Positions 11,301 through 23,775 of a stretch of DNA of 64,000 bases are shown piece by piece (the first letter of the stretch is position 1; the number at the start of each line of letters is the position of its first letter). This stretch comes from Sipunculus nudus (taxonomy: Eukaryota > Annelida > Sipuncula > Golfingiida > Sipunculidae). Made by a program: the position numbers and the translations under genes. A model generated the notes under the pieces. The model ran no database searches, was not told where the DNA came from, and was given only the letters and a program-made list of their open reading frames with translations. The stretch covers positions 42,574,456-42,638,455 of the forward strand of contig CM049318.1 of the NCBI GenBank assembly GCA_026874595.1. Direction: 5' to 3'.

Positions 11301-12342
11301 ATATATACAAAGCGCTTGTTAATACAATATAGTTATATAGCTCGGGTGATGACCTGTGTACCCACAGTACTAAAGAGGCCGAATGTGAAGACAAATTATT
11401 TGTATTTACAACAATGGAAATTTCAAACGCATCTGGTCTGTTGACATAGTTCTTGCTTCGCGATCAATAAACAAAATTTAATGTCCAAGTCAATGCGAAT
11501 CTCTTCCCTTCAATTGTTCAGACGATAACATACAATATATAAAATATAAATGTTATAAAATACATCTCCAAATACAGTTCCTTAGATCGATTAATACTTC
11601 TTTTCATTACCTGCAGTCTCAGATTTCATCTGTGGACTCTTTTGAAATATGCCCTCCGGTATCAAGTCTTGGGAAAGTAGCATAATGCAAGCGCAGTAAA
11701 CTAATTTAGCTCATCTGTGCAAGGAAGTCGGGTACACCTGATCACATTGTGGGTTCTCTGGAGCACCTGTTCCCTAATCGTACTACATGTACAGCTTGTG
11801 CAACCTTGATGCTTCCATCCTTTGATGTTAACTATACTATTCATCGGGTCTACAGCTGCATGTGGAAAGGAGAGTATTAACCACATGTGCCGTCATGCGT
11901 AACACACGTTTAGTATAGCCCTATAAAATGGGCCCAATCAAATCGGTTTTTACATGTACATGGTGTTTTGTTATAATTTCAGTCATATTATTTTCTAATA
12001 TTATTTGGTAATTTATTTATGCACTCATATTCAATTAATTAGCCGCACTTAGAATTTTACAGCAAAATTTGAATAAAATTGATATCATAAGGACAAATGG
12101 AAAAACATATCACGAAATGTATCATCGTGACGTCACGAGAAGTATCAACCTATTGATGTACTGATTGAGCCTTGAAATTAAATGAGGACGAGGGTCACTT
12201 ATGCGTGTGACCACAGCAGATATATATATATAGGTATTCTCCAACCAGATCAGTTGGACTTCTTTCTCACGGGGTACTTATGGGCTGTTCTCCAGTTTCA
12301 GCAGTCATTCTAAAACGGCATCAGATTCATGGACACTCATGA
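11301..12342. other. Unannotated sequence
   Basis: No gene seen. A perfect TGACGTCA is at 12128-12135 and a short (TA)n at about 12221-12232. Confidence 0.4.
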
Positions 12343-13020
12343 TTGCAAAAACCACTGGTGACATTACTTATACCAGGATTGGCAAAAACCACAGGTGACA
12401 TTACTTATACCAGGATTGGCAAAACCACAGGTAACGTTACTTATTCCAGGATGGCAAAACCACTGGTGACATTACTTTTTATCAGGGCGGCGAAAACCAA
12501 TCGTGACATAACTTATACCAGGGTGGCATAAAACACTGGTGACATTACTTATACCAGGTGGCAAAAACCACTGGTGACATTACATATACAGGGCGGCACA
12601 AAACACTGATGACATAACTTATACCTGGATGGCAATAATCTCTGGTGACATTACTTATACCAGGGTGGCAGAAACCACTGGTGACATTACTTATACCAGG
12701 ATGGCATAAAACACTGGTGACATTACTTATACAAGGGTTGCATAAACACTCGTGACATTAGGTAAACCAGGGCGGCAAAAACCACTGGTGACATTAGTGA
12801 CATTACTTATACCTGGATTTCAAAAAACACTGGTGACATTAGTTATATACCAGGGTGGCAAAAACTACTGGTGACATTACTTATACCAGGGTATCAAGAA
12901 TCGCTGGTGATATAAGTAACATTAATTGTACCAGGATGGCAAAAACACTGTGACAGTGTTTATACCAGGGTAGCAAAAACACTGGTGACATGAGTTATAC
13001 CGGAGTGGCAAACACCAGTA
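12343..13020. repeat. Degenerate 36-bp minisatellite, about 18 copies
   Basis: The unit carries CCACTGGTGACATTACTTAT and ACCAGG(A/G)TGGCA, with length drifting between 35 and 38 bp. Copies are visibly diverged and two are partly collapsed (near 12795 and 12910), so this is an older array than the 45 and 66 bp ones. Confidence 0.88.
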
Positions 13021-13825
13021 AATATATTTTTTTAATACCATGCATAGTACTGGTTAACAGCGTATTTCCATGCAGAATCCCAAAATTGAGGGGAAGGTTT
13101 GCTCTGGCGCGGGTTAAAACAGCTAAAGCTTTTAGTAAATTAAATTAGGGTTTCAGGTATGTCCAGAAAAGTTCAGTAGCCTCCGCTGCTTGAAGGATCA
13201 TATAACAAGGGCAGGCGGCCCGCCGTGACTCGCCGTGAACGTTCATCAAAAGTCAGCCAGTCCCCTCCAGTTCTGTTTGTCTGAAGGATTGGATTGATAA
13301 AATGGTTTCACCAGACACAGCTTTTTTATCGGAATTGTCCAAGTTTGTAAATACACTTAAAATAAGGAATTGTTTTCAAGTGGAAAAGGAAAGAAAATGT
13401 GGATTTAGGCAGCTGATGTTTCTTATGTATAAATAAGGATAGATATAATTTGTCCACTCAAATACTCCTAGCTTCACAATTCTTGTCGCCTTTAGGTGTG
13501 TTCGATCAGTTGAGCGACCATAAATTCCGTGTTTCTAAATGTAGCGATTTATTACCGGATACACGCACAACGAATAGATGATAACGGAAGCAGACGATAC
13601 AGGAGCTAGAGCAATATAGCAATAGAAAACCAAACTTTCCATATACCACGAGTGGAAGTTGGTTTACGTCGGATTACGCAAACACAACCGTAAGCCCTTT
13701 TTGTGACGGAATATCGATAAGGTGTGGATTGGGTGTAAAGTAGGTGTCAGATTCAATAGAGGGGATGCATAAGAAAGGAGTGTAATTAATTAAAAGGTTT
13801 TGAGACCCGAGGGACCAGCTAGTCA
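13021..13825. other. Unannotated sequence
   Basis: Non-repetitive sequence with no supported gene. A GC-rich patch lies at about 13210-13240. Confidence 0.4.
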
Positions 13826-13965
13826 TACAGGCTTCTCCCGGATAGTCATCCAGATGATTCTCTAATACAGGCTTCTCCCGGATAGTCATCCAGATGTTTC
13901 TCCAATACAGGCTTCTCCCGGATAGTCATACAGATGTTTCTCCAAAACAGGCTTCTCCCGTATAG
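13826..13965. repeat. 40-bp minisatellite, left part (interrupted)
   Basis: About 3.5 units contain ACAGGCTTCTCCCGGATAGT and CATCCAGATGTTTCTCC. The array stops in mid-unit at the left edge of an insertion and resumes at 14662. Confidence 0.88.
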
Positions 13966-14661
13966 TACGCTCTTTACACAGCGCTTTAACTATAGGCCTA
14001 GTACCTATATCGTAGGCGCTGTTTGTTATGACCTCGTATCCTGAATTGCTACACCAGAGGGGAGCACTGTATTTTTGTCCAATCAGGTGAGACCTTGTGC
14101 TGGAACACACTGCAAAGCGAGGAATACACGGAGCCAACCATGTTCATTGGGTTTTGATTGACAGCTCATCGCTACGGTAACTGTCTGAACAGGCCACAGG
14201 CTCAGAGAGAATTGCCCGAGACATGGTTTGCTTAGGGAATTGGGCACATAGGATGCCCGGCCGGTGACCTTTAATTCAAACGAAACGTACCAACAAAGGC
14301 TGCGTGCACACCTCGCTGGCTTGTTTCAGTTCTGCAGACAACATATTCATGGCTACGCTAACACAGTCATAATGTCATAATCGAATCGGTCGATAATGCG
14401 AGAATGCAGAGGGAGCAATTGAAATTCGACCGTAAACTCATCAAGCGGCGCTTGAAGCGCAGCTATTGGCGGAGCCAGGATAAATGTTTCGTGTTTGTTT
14501 AATGGCATCTGGTTGGCTGCTTGTCACATCATACGCACGTTTTTTCAGCGGACAACGAACCGCCATCTGGTGTGTAAATATATCATAAACGGTCAAAGCT
14601 GGCAGCGTGAAAATCAGTTGCTCCTTTAGAAGCGCAAGATTTCCGCTGCCTCGAGAGCGTA
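13966..14661. mobile_element. 696-bp non-autonomous DNA element with 9-bp target duplication, Mutator-like
   Basis: The element begins TACGCTCT and ends AGAGCGTA. The imperfect inverted match extends to 18 bp, with 14 identities. CCCGTATAG flanks it directly on both sides (13957-13965 and 14662-14670), a perfect 9 bp duplication. It splits a 40 bp minisatellite that continues in phase on the other side, so the empty site can be read off. A 9 bp duplication with no strong terminal motif suits the Mutator-like superfamily. Its short termini make that assignment tentative, and 8-9 bp duplications also occur in other groups. Small ORFs (13886-14137, 14441-14674, minus) show no transposase motif. 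Confidence 0.8.
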
Positions 14662-14770
14662 CCCGTATAGTCATCCAGATGTTTCTCCAAAACAGGCTTC
14701 TCCAAGATAGTCATCCAGATGTCTCTCCAAAACTAGTCCAGTCTAGGCATCTCAAGTCTAGGCTTCTCCT
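14662..14770. repeat. 40-bp minisatellite, right part
   Basis: The array resumes after the insertion: CATCCAGATGTTTCTCC, then AACAGGCTTCTCC, GATAGTCATCCAGATG and a decaying last unit to about 14770. Confidence 0.85.
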
Positions 14771-17129
14771 CCTGTGTTCCTCATCTTTTTCCCATTGTGT
14801 ACTCCGATGACGTGCCTGCTTTCATATCTTACTATAGAACTTACATATTTTCAGCAGAACTGCCGTTCAAAACCTTTTTATCCTTCTCATACCTTGTTTT
14901 CCGAGGTTTATTTCTTATCATTTCATGTTTTGCACTTGAGTTTATTTTGTATAATAACAAGATACGACTAAAAACAAATCAGACATCTCCTTCAGTGAAC
15001 CATGAGTTAGTGGCCGTTGTATAAACAACATATATTTATTTTGGAAGGATTATTCTGCTTAAATACTATAGTCAGAGGAACTGTGAAACATGTTAACATT
15101 AATTTTTATTTTTACTTTAAATTTATTGTTTTCTTTCTTTATCAGGATTAACATATAAACAGTATAGTATAAAAAATAGTGATTCGCCATTTGTAGGAAT
15201 AAAAGATAGGCCTAAACCAAACTGCCATTTTCGCCGTAGAGGCTGTCTCCAGTTTTTTCCGAAACTCTCCATTAAGGTACCATAATTATCATGAACTCAT
15301 AATCAAAGAAAGCAAAAATGCAGAGAGAGTACTTTTACTGGTAAGCTATTTTCTTCCACTGCTGGCCTGTCAGGTGTGACTGAATCAATAGACAGATTCA
15401 GAACGACTCCGGTCCCGTATGTGATTTCCACCAGCAGGGGCTTAAGCTAGCAAGAAGTGTCCCATAATATTTACACAGCAAAGGAACATCTCGGTCAAGT
15501 TTACTGTCCCAAAATTGGGAAGGGTTAAGAGGTAGTCTTGAGCTGGAATATAGTTTTCTTATTTGAAAGGCCAGACACGAAGGAGCCTTTGTTTTGAGGA
15601 TGCTTAGTCCCGAATCATTTGATGCCAAGCTAGTCCATTAACTTTATCTATACATAGGGAAGATTTAAAAGGTTACAAGTGTACTTATGAACCGGCCTGG
15701 ATAATAAAACAGTGCGTGTTGTGACTGGGATGTCACTTGAGGGAGGAAGGCTAGAGCTCTTAAGAAACTTTTCTGATGGCTGAGTCCAGGAAGTCGATAT
15801 TCACTCCCCTCCGGTGCGGCGTATACTCAAATTCATTGTGCGACCCCACAAATTCTAAACAAAACCTCCATATGCCAGTCATCATGGGTGATGGGAGGAA
15901 GGTTGAAGTAATATCCCGCACCATCCAATGTTACAGCCGGACTCTACCCTCGCCTCCAGCTATCGAGCTAGTTTAAATTCCACCTGCTGAGACCGGTCAA
16001 ATTCTAGGCTTGACGCAAACAAACACAAGCACGACAACCTGCTAAGGGTTTTCTTAATTAGCTTCTCCGAGCTACATGCTTGTCGTTTCTCACCTGGAAC
16101 TGTTGCTGCGCTTGGACCACTGCTGTGGGACTTGCAGCAAGAGGTCTTCCTAAACCAACTGCTGCAACTAGAGAATACTTTTACCCGACCAGCACTGATT
16201 TTAGACAAGGATAGCCGACAGTTCAGCAACAGCCGAGGGATAAACAACAAGGTAAAATAACATCTTCTGTATAAAAACGTTTTCTTATCTAAGCCATAGT
16301 CTGTTTCTGTATCTTTCCATTTTTTTCAAAGCAGGAAATCTGAAAGTTTTTCATACGTCATATAGTAAAAGATTTTTATACATTAACCCTAATGACAAAT
16401 TATTTAATAAAAGTCGGCAGATTCTTGCTACTTAACCATTTGATTTAGAAGGTACACAGTGACAAGCAAAATAATTAAACAGATAACTCAAATTATGACA
16501 CCTGAAACTGAACATTTGACAAAATACATATCACATAGAAAAATCGAGTCTGTTCAACTCTGCATGAAACCATAAATTTTATTTTCTTTACTTTTACAAC
16601 CGGCACGTCTGTTGCTTTAGGGTTTTCTAGGGACCCGTGAAGCATTCAGAATCATAAGGATTAACAGGCATTTAGGATTACCAGGATTAAGAGTTATTAA
16701 AGATTATACGCCCACATGGTAAACCTGTTATATAGAACATATGATAAACCAGATATAATGAAAAAAGAAAATCATGACATGACACATACAAGACCAACAA
16801 TCATACATATAAGTCATATAAACTTGTTTTGTCCACGACCTGCGACTTTGAAAAGTTTTAATTTCGGGACTGAGTGATAACACTGTTAAGGAAGACAAGA
16901 AGAGAAAAGCTTATTTATTTAATTAAAATGGCCACTGTTTCCTGTTCTGGCCCAGTGGAGAGAGAATGTAATAAAAGGGAGTGTGGTGTGATTTACAGCT
17001 TTTGAGGATATATTGGGTGCTTAAAAAGCGGTTGGAGCATTCAGTTTCGATTCTGTGTTCTTTTTGTTATTTTATATTGCACATTTTTACAAATCTGAAA
17101 TTGTTATATAACAAATCTGCCCTGCGTTG
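14771..17129. other. Unannotated, mostly single-copy sequence
   Basis: No domain-bearing ORF. The longest frame is 96 codons (15960-16250, minus), Ser/Cys-rich without recognisable motif. This is one of the longer stretches without tandem repeats and could be intron or intergenic DNA. Confidence 0.4.
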
Positions 17130-17790
17130 AACTGTTTAGCATTATGTTTCAGAGCTTTACCTGGTAGGGCATTGACGTTACTCTATGTCATGTACTCCTT
17201 GCAACGGCTGTTACCTCGTGTGCGAATCAACAAAATTCCAAATGACTGAGCACATAGTGATGTTACGTTGTAGATGAGTCAATGTTACCCCGCTCCTACT
17301 GGTTTGACACAAAGTGACGTAACATTGTATGTGATTCAACGCCAAAACTGACCGGGCACCTAGTGACGTAATGTCGTATGTGAGTCAACGTCACGCTTGG
17401 TGTATAGTGATGTAGCTTTCTATGTGTGTCAACGTCACACTCATCTCAAAAAGCCCGCATCACGATCCCCTCCAAATGGCTGAGAACATACTGACGTAAC
17501 ATTGTATGTGAGTTAACGTCACGCTCTCCTCTCTGTGGCTAAGCCCATGATGACGTAACATTTAATGAGTCAACGTCACGCTCTCTTCTCTGTGGCTAAG
17601 CCCATGATGACGTAACATTTAATGAGTCAACGTCACGCTCTCCTCTATGTGGCTAAGCCCATGATGACGTAACATTTAATGAGTCAACGTCACGCTCCCC
17701 TCCAACATAATGACGTAACATTGTGTGTCATTTAAGGTCAGCTCCCACCCAACCCCCACACATAAGCACATAATGACGTTATATTGACAG
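17130..17790. repeat. 57-bp minisatellite with a decayed left flank
   Basis: TGACGTAACATTTAATGAGT and CAACGTCACGCTC form exact 57 bp units at 17551, 17608 and 17665. Diverged versions lie upstream from about 17160, where spacing is irregular. Each unit holds TGACGT on one strand and, about 20 bp on, the inverse ACGTCA, so every unit is a loose inverted pair of that hexamer. Confidence 0.85.
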
Positions 17791-18944
17791 CTTTTAGAGA
17801 AAGGCGATATAACCATTTATCTCATACCATCATTCAAGAGAATATCTTATCAGGTTTTCCACGGATCCAGAACATTTCTCGTATTTAGGAGGTGAAATCC
17901 CACAGCCTTGTAGAATAAAAAGTCCCCATGGCATGACACCTAGGGACCTGTAGTTGTATAGCCGAGAATGATAAAGCCGATAAAAAAATCAAAGATGAAA
18001 CGGCGTGGATTTTAAAACTTTATTCGCTACAGGGCCTTAACGTTTTTACCTTCCTAACTTATGTGAATATGTATAAGTTGGTTTCAGTGCTCTTCTATGA
18101 GAAATCACAGGACGCCATAGATCTTTATTATTACAGGCGATCCGGGATAAATTGCTGGACTGGGGCGTCTCATAATATCAACAAGCAGGGCCTGGAAGCC
18201 ACAAATATAACAGGCAGACACGACATGGAAAAAGTATGTAATCTATCTGTCTGAAACAGACACAGAATAATCCAGGGATACTTTGTCTGGGGACGCATAT
18301 ATTCAACTCTCATCGTTTTCTATTCCATTTTAATACTGCAAGATGACTGAGGCCTGGTGCCTCCTGCCAAAGGTTACTAAATCTCGCCCCCGGCCGCTGG
18401 TGGTTTTGTAGGCACATGTGAAAGGACCCTGTCCACCCGGTTTATCGTTCTTGCTTCTCTTCCGCCCCGTGGGGCATCGCCCAAAGACCAGGAGAAATTA
18501 CCCGTCGTCAAAGTCAGCCACCAGATGTTGAAGATGCTGACAGCCGCGGTGAACGCGGGGCTGTGATTTTATATTGACCGACATGACGGTCTGTCGCTGA
18601 TGAAGAGCTTACCATTCTGGCTTCGAGGACGGTGATGTATGAAGCATCAAAAACATCACCCAATGAATTTCATATATATGACAGAATCACAAAAAACTGA
18701 GAAATCATATTTTACATCATGCAGGATAGGGAGGAACATTTATCGTACCAATATCCATTACCCACTGGTGGATGTAGGGACACGGGAGGGGCTCCTTCAT
18801 TGAATTTTTGACATTTCAGAAGTAATGTTTTTTAATACGAATGTACAAAAAAGTGGTTACATATCTCCTTAAAATTTCGTATTTGTATAAGGCTTTAATT
18901 ACGTAAGGGAAACTCATGACGACTACATAATAACCGATGAGGTA
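17791..18944. other. Unannotated sequence with a GC-rich island
   Basis: 18340-18620 is clearly more GC-rich than its surroundings and not tandemly repeated. It contains imperfect stem-loops (for example GACCG...CGGTC near 18576-18591). No ORF of note. It might be an exon, a regulatory island or an old insertion. Confidence 0.35.
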
Positions 18945-21285
18945 TATGACAGACAGTGATAGTTAAGGAGGTGTATGTGACATATGTACAGACGGTGATA
19001 GTTCAGGAGAGATATGTGTCATATGTACAGACGGTGATAGTTCAGGAGAGATATGTGACATATGTACAGACGGTGATAGTTCAGGAGAGATATGTGTCAT
19101 ATGTACAGACGGTGATAGTTCAGGAGAGATATGTGTCATATGTACAGACGGTGATAGTTCAGGAGAGATATGTGACATATGTACAGACAGTGATAGTTCA
19201 GTAGAGATATGTGACATATGTACAGACGGTGATAGTTCAGGAGAGATATGTGACATATGTACAGACGGTGATAGTTCAGGTGAGATATGTGACATATATA
19301 CAGACGGTGATAGTTCAGGAGAGATATGTGACATATGTACAGTCGGTGACAGTTGAGGAGTTATATGTGACACACGTACAGACGGTGATAATTGAGGAGT
19401 AATATGTGACACATGTACAGACGGTGATAGTTCAGTAGGTGTGTGTAACATAGATACAGACGGTGACAGTTCAGGAGATATATGTGACATATATGTTAAG
19501 ACGGTGATAATTGAAGAGTTATATGTGACATATGTACAGACGGGGATAGTTCAGGAGGGATATGTGACATATGTACTGAGAGTGATAGTCCAGGAGAGAT
19601 ATGTGACATATGTACAAAACAGTGAATGTTCAGGAGATATATGTGACATATGTACAAAAGGCTGACAGTTCAGGAGTAATAGGTGACATATGTACAGACA
19701 GTGACAGACTGACAGTTCAGGAGTTATATGTGACATATGTACAGACAGTGACAGTTCAGGAGATATATGTGACATATGTACAGACGGTGACAGTTTAGGA
19801 GGGATATGTGACATATGTACAGACGATAACAGTTCAGGAGGGATATGTGGCATATGTACAGACGGTGATGGTTCAGGAGAGATATGTGACATATGTACAG
19901 ACGGTGATAGTTCATGGAGATATGTGACATATGTACAGACGGTGATAGTTCAGTAGGTGTGTGTAACATAGGTACAGACGGTGACAGTTGAGGAGATATA
20001 TGTGACATATATGTAAAGACGGTGATAATTGAGGAGTTATATGTGACATGTACAGACAGTGATAGTTCAGTAGGTGTGTGTGACATATATACAGACGGTG
20101 ACAGTTCAGGAGTTATATGTGAAATATGTACAGACGGTGATAGTTCAGGAGGGATAAATTACATGTGGACAGACAGTGATAGTTCAGGAGAGATATGTGA
20201 CATATGTACAGACGGTGATAGTTCAGAAGAGATATGTGACATATGTACAGACGGTGATAGTTCAGGAGAGATATGTGTCATATGTACAGACGGTGATAGT
20301 TCAGGAGAGATATGTGACATATGTACAGACGGTGATAGTTCAGGTGAGATATGTGACATATATACAGACGGTGATAGTTCAGGAGAGATATGTGACATAT
20401 GTACAGTCGGTGACAGTTGAGGAGTTATATGTGACACACGTACAGACGGTGATAATTGAGGAGTTATATGTGACACATGTACAGACAGTGATAGTTCAGT
20501 AGGTGTGTGTAACATAGATACAGACGGTGACAGTTCAGGAGATGTATGTGACATATATGTAAAGACGGTGATAATTGAGGAGTTATATGAGACATATGTA
20601 CAGACGGTGATAGTAAAGGAGGGATATGTGACATATGGACAGACAGTGATAGTTCAGGAGAGATATGTGACATATGTACAGACGGTGATAGTTCAGGAGA
20701 GATATGAGACATATGAACAGACAGTGACAGTTGAGTTATAAGTGACATAGGTACAGACGGTGACAGTTCAGGAGGGATATGTGACATATGTACAGACAGT
20801 GATTGTTCAGGAGAGATATGTGACATATGTACAGACGGTGATAGTTCAGGAGAGATATGTGTCATATGTACAGACAGTGATAGTTCATGAGAGATATGTG
20901 ACATATGTACAGACAGTGATGGTTCAGGAGAGATATGTGACATATGTACAGACGGTGATAGTTCAGGAGAGATATGTGACATATGTACTGACAGTGATAG
21001 TTCAGGAGAGATATGTGAAATAGGTACAGACAGTGATAGTTCAGGAGATATATGTGACACATGTACAGACGGTGACAGTTCAGGAGTTATATGTGACATA
21101 TGCACAGACGGTGACAGTTCAGGAGTTATATGTGACATATGTACAGACAGTGACAGTTCATGAGTTATATGTGACATATGTACAGAGAGTGACAGTTCAG
21201 GAGATATATGTGACATATGTACAGACGGTGACAGTTCAGGAGGGATATGTGACATATGTACAAACAGTGACAGTTCAGTTGAGGA
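18945..21285. repeat. 39-bp satellite array, about 60 copies
   Basis: The unit contains GACGGTGATAGTTCAGGAGA and GATATGTGACATATGTACA, 39 bp in most copies, with ACATATGT as a small palindrome. Variant units (GTCGGTGACAGTTGAGGAG, CACACGTACA, GTGTGTAACATAGATACAG) occur in the same order at 19341-19500 and 20405-20590, an offset of 1064 bp, which indicates a higher-order duplication. Thirteen-codon periodicity keeps frames open on both strands. Confidence 0.95.
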
Positions 21286-23775
21286 GGTTCCAGTGTGTGA
21301 CAGTGTTTGGACGGTGACAGGCGAGGAGGTACCAGTGTGTGACAGTGTTTGGACGGTGATAGTTAAGGAGGTACCAGTGTGTAACAGTGTTTGGACGGTG
21401 ACATTTGAGGAGGTACCAGTGTGTAACAGTGTTTTGACGGTGACAGTTGAGGAGGTACCAGTGTGTGACAGTGTTTTGACGGTGACAGTTAAGGAGGTAC
21501 CAGTGTGTGACAGTGTTTTGACGGTGACAGTTAAGGAGGTACCAGTGTGTAACAGTGTTTGGACGGTGACATTTGAGGAGGTACCAGTGTGTGACAGTAT
21601 TTTGACGGTGACAGTTAAGGAGTTACCAGTGTGTAACAGTGTTTGGACGGTGACAGTTAAGGAGGTACCAGTGTGTAACAGTGTTTGGACGGTGACAGTT
21701 GAGGAGGTACCAGTGTGTGACAGTGTTTTGACGGTGACAGTTAAGGAGGTACCAGTGTTTAACAGTGTTTTGACGGTGACAGTTAAGGAGGTACCAGTGT
21801 GTAACAGTGTTTGGACGGTGACATTTGAGGAGGTACCAGTGTGTGACAGTGTTTTGACGGTGACAGTTAAGGAGGTACCAGTGTGTAACAGTGTTTTGAC
21901 GGTGACAGGCGAGGAGGTACCAGTGTGTGACAGTGTTTGGACGGTGACAGTTGAGGAGGTACAAGTATGACAGTGTTTGGACGGTAACAGGTGAGGAGAT
22001 AAGTGTGTGTGACAGTGTTTTGACGGTGAAAGTTGAGGAGGTACCAGTGTGTGACAGTTTTTTGACGTTGACAGTTGAGGAGGTACCAGTGTGTGACAGT
22101 GTTTGGACGGTGACAGTTAAGGAGGTACCAGTGTGTAACAGTGTTTTGACGGTGACAGTTAAGGAGGTACCAGTGTGTAACAGTGTTTTGACGGTGACAT
22201 TTGAGGAGGTACCAGTGTGTGACAGTGTTTTGACGGTGACAGTTAAGGAGGTACCAGTGTGTAACAGTGTTTTGACGGTGACAGTTGAGGAGGTACCAGT
22301 GTGACATTGTTTGGACGGTAACAGGTGAGGAGATAAGTGTGTGTGACGGTGTTTGGACGGTGACAGTTGAGGAGGTACCAGTGTGTAACAGTGTTTTGAC
22401 GGTGACAGTTAAGGAGGTACCAGTGTGGAACAGTGTTTTGACGGTGACAGTTGAGGAGGTACAAGTGGGACAGTGTTTGGACGGTGACAGTTAAGGAGGT
22501 ACCAGTGTGACATTGTTTGGACGGTAACAGGTGAGGAGATAAGTGTGTGTGACAGTGTTTTGACGTTGACAGTTGAGGAGGTACCAGTGTGTAACAGTGT
22601 TTTGACGGTGACAGTTGAGGAGGTACCAGTGTGACATTGTTTGGACGGTAATAGGTGAGGAGATAAGTGTGTGTGACAGTGTTTTGACGTTGACAGTTGA
22701 GGAGGTACCAGTGTGTGAGAGTGTTTGGACGGTGACAGGCGAGAGGTACCAGTGTGTGACAGTGTTTGGACGGTGACAGTTGAGGGGATCCAATGTGTGA
22801 CAGTGTTTGGACGGTGACATTTGAGGAGGTACCAGTGTGTGACAGTGTTCTGACGTTGACAGTTAAGGAGGTACCAGTGTGTAACAGTGTTTGGACGGTG
22901 ACAGTTAAGGAGGTACCAGTGTGTAACAGTGTTTGGACGGTGACATTTGAGGAGGTACCAGTGTGAAACAGTGTTTTGACGGTGACAGTTGAGGAGGTAC
23001 CAGTGTGTGACAGTGTTTTGACGGTGACAGTTAAGGAGGTACCAGTGTGTGACAGTGTTTTGACGGTGACAGTTAAGGAGGTACCAGTGTGTGACAGTGT
23101 TTTGACGGTGACAGTTAAGGAGGTACCAGTGTGTAACAGTGTTTTGACGGTGACAGTTAAGGAGGTACCAGTGTGTAACAGTGTTTGGACGGTGACATTT
23201 GAGGAGGTTCCAGTGTGTGACAGTGTTTTGACGGTGACAGTTAAGGAGGTACCAGTGTGACATTGTTTGGACGGTAACAGGTGAGGAGATAAGTGTGTGT
23301 GACTGTGTTTGGACGGTGACAGTTGAGGAATTACCAGTGTGTGACAGTTTTTTGACGGTGACAGTTAAGGAGGTACCAGTGTGGAACAGTGTTTTGACGG
23401 TGACAGTTGAGGAGGTACAAGTGTGGAACAGTGTTTTGACGGTGACAGTTGAGGAGGTACAAGTGTGACAGTGTTTGGACGGTGACAGTTAAGGAGGTAC
23501 CAGTGTGACATTGTTTGGACGGTAACAGGTGAGGATATAAGTGTGTGTGACAGTGTTTTGACGTTGACAGTTGAGGAGGTACCAGTGTGTAACAGTGTTT
23601 TGACGGTGACAGTTGAGGAGGTACCAGTGTGACATTGTTTGGACGGTAACAGGTGAGGAGATAAGTGTGTGTGAGAAGTTTGGACGGTGACAGTTGAGGA
23701 GGTACCAGTGTGGAACAGTGTCTGGACGGTTTCAGGTGAAGAGGTACAAGTGTGTGACAGTGTTTGGACGATACA
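21286..23775. repeat. 42-bp satellite array, about 58 copies
   Basis: The unit contains GAGGTACCAGTGTGTGACAG and TGTTTTGACGGTGACAGTTA, 42 bp. It joins the 39 bp array without a gap, inside a hybrid unit near 21270-21290. A distinctive variant with GACATTGTTTGGACGGTAAC and GTGAGGAGATAAGTGTGTG recurs near 21965 (partial), 22305, 22505, 22635, 23260, 23510 and 23630, marking higher-order blocks. The ORFs of up to 284 codons here follow from the unit being 14 codons long. Confidence 0.95.

Noticed and set aside
20464-23263. Long minus-strand ORFs (263 and 284 codons) in the 39/42 bp arrays
   Set aside because: Unit lengths are multiples of three and ORFs occur on both strands with the same periodicity.
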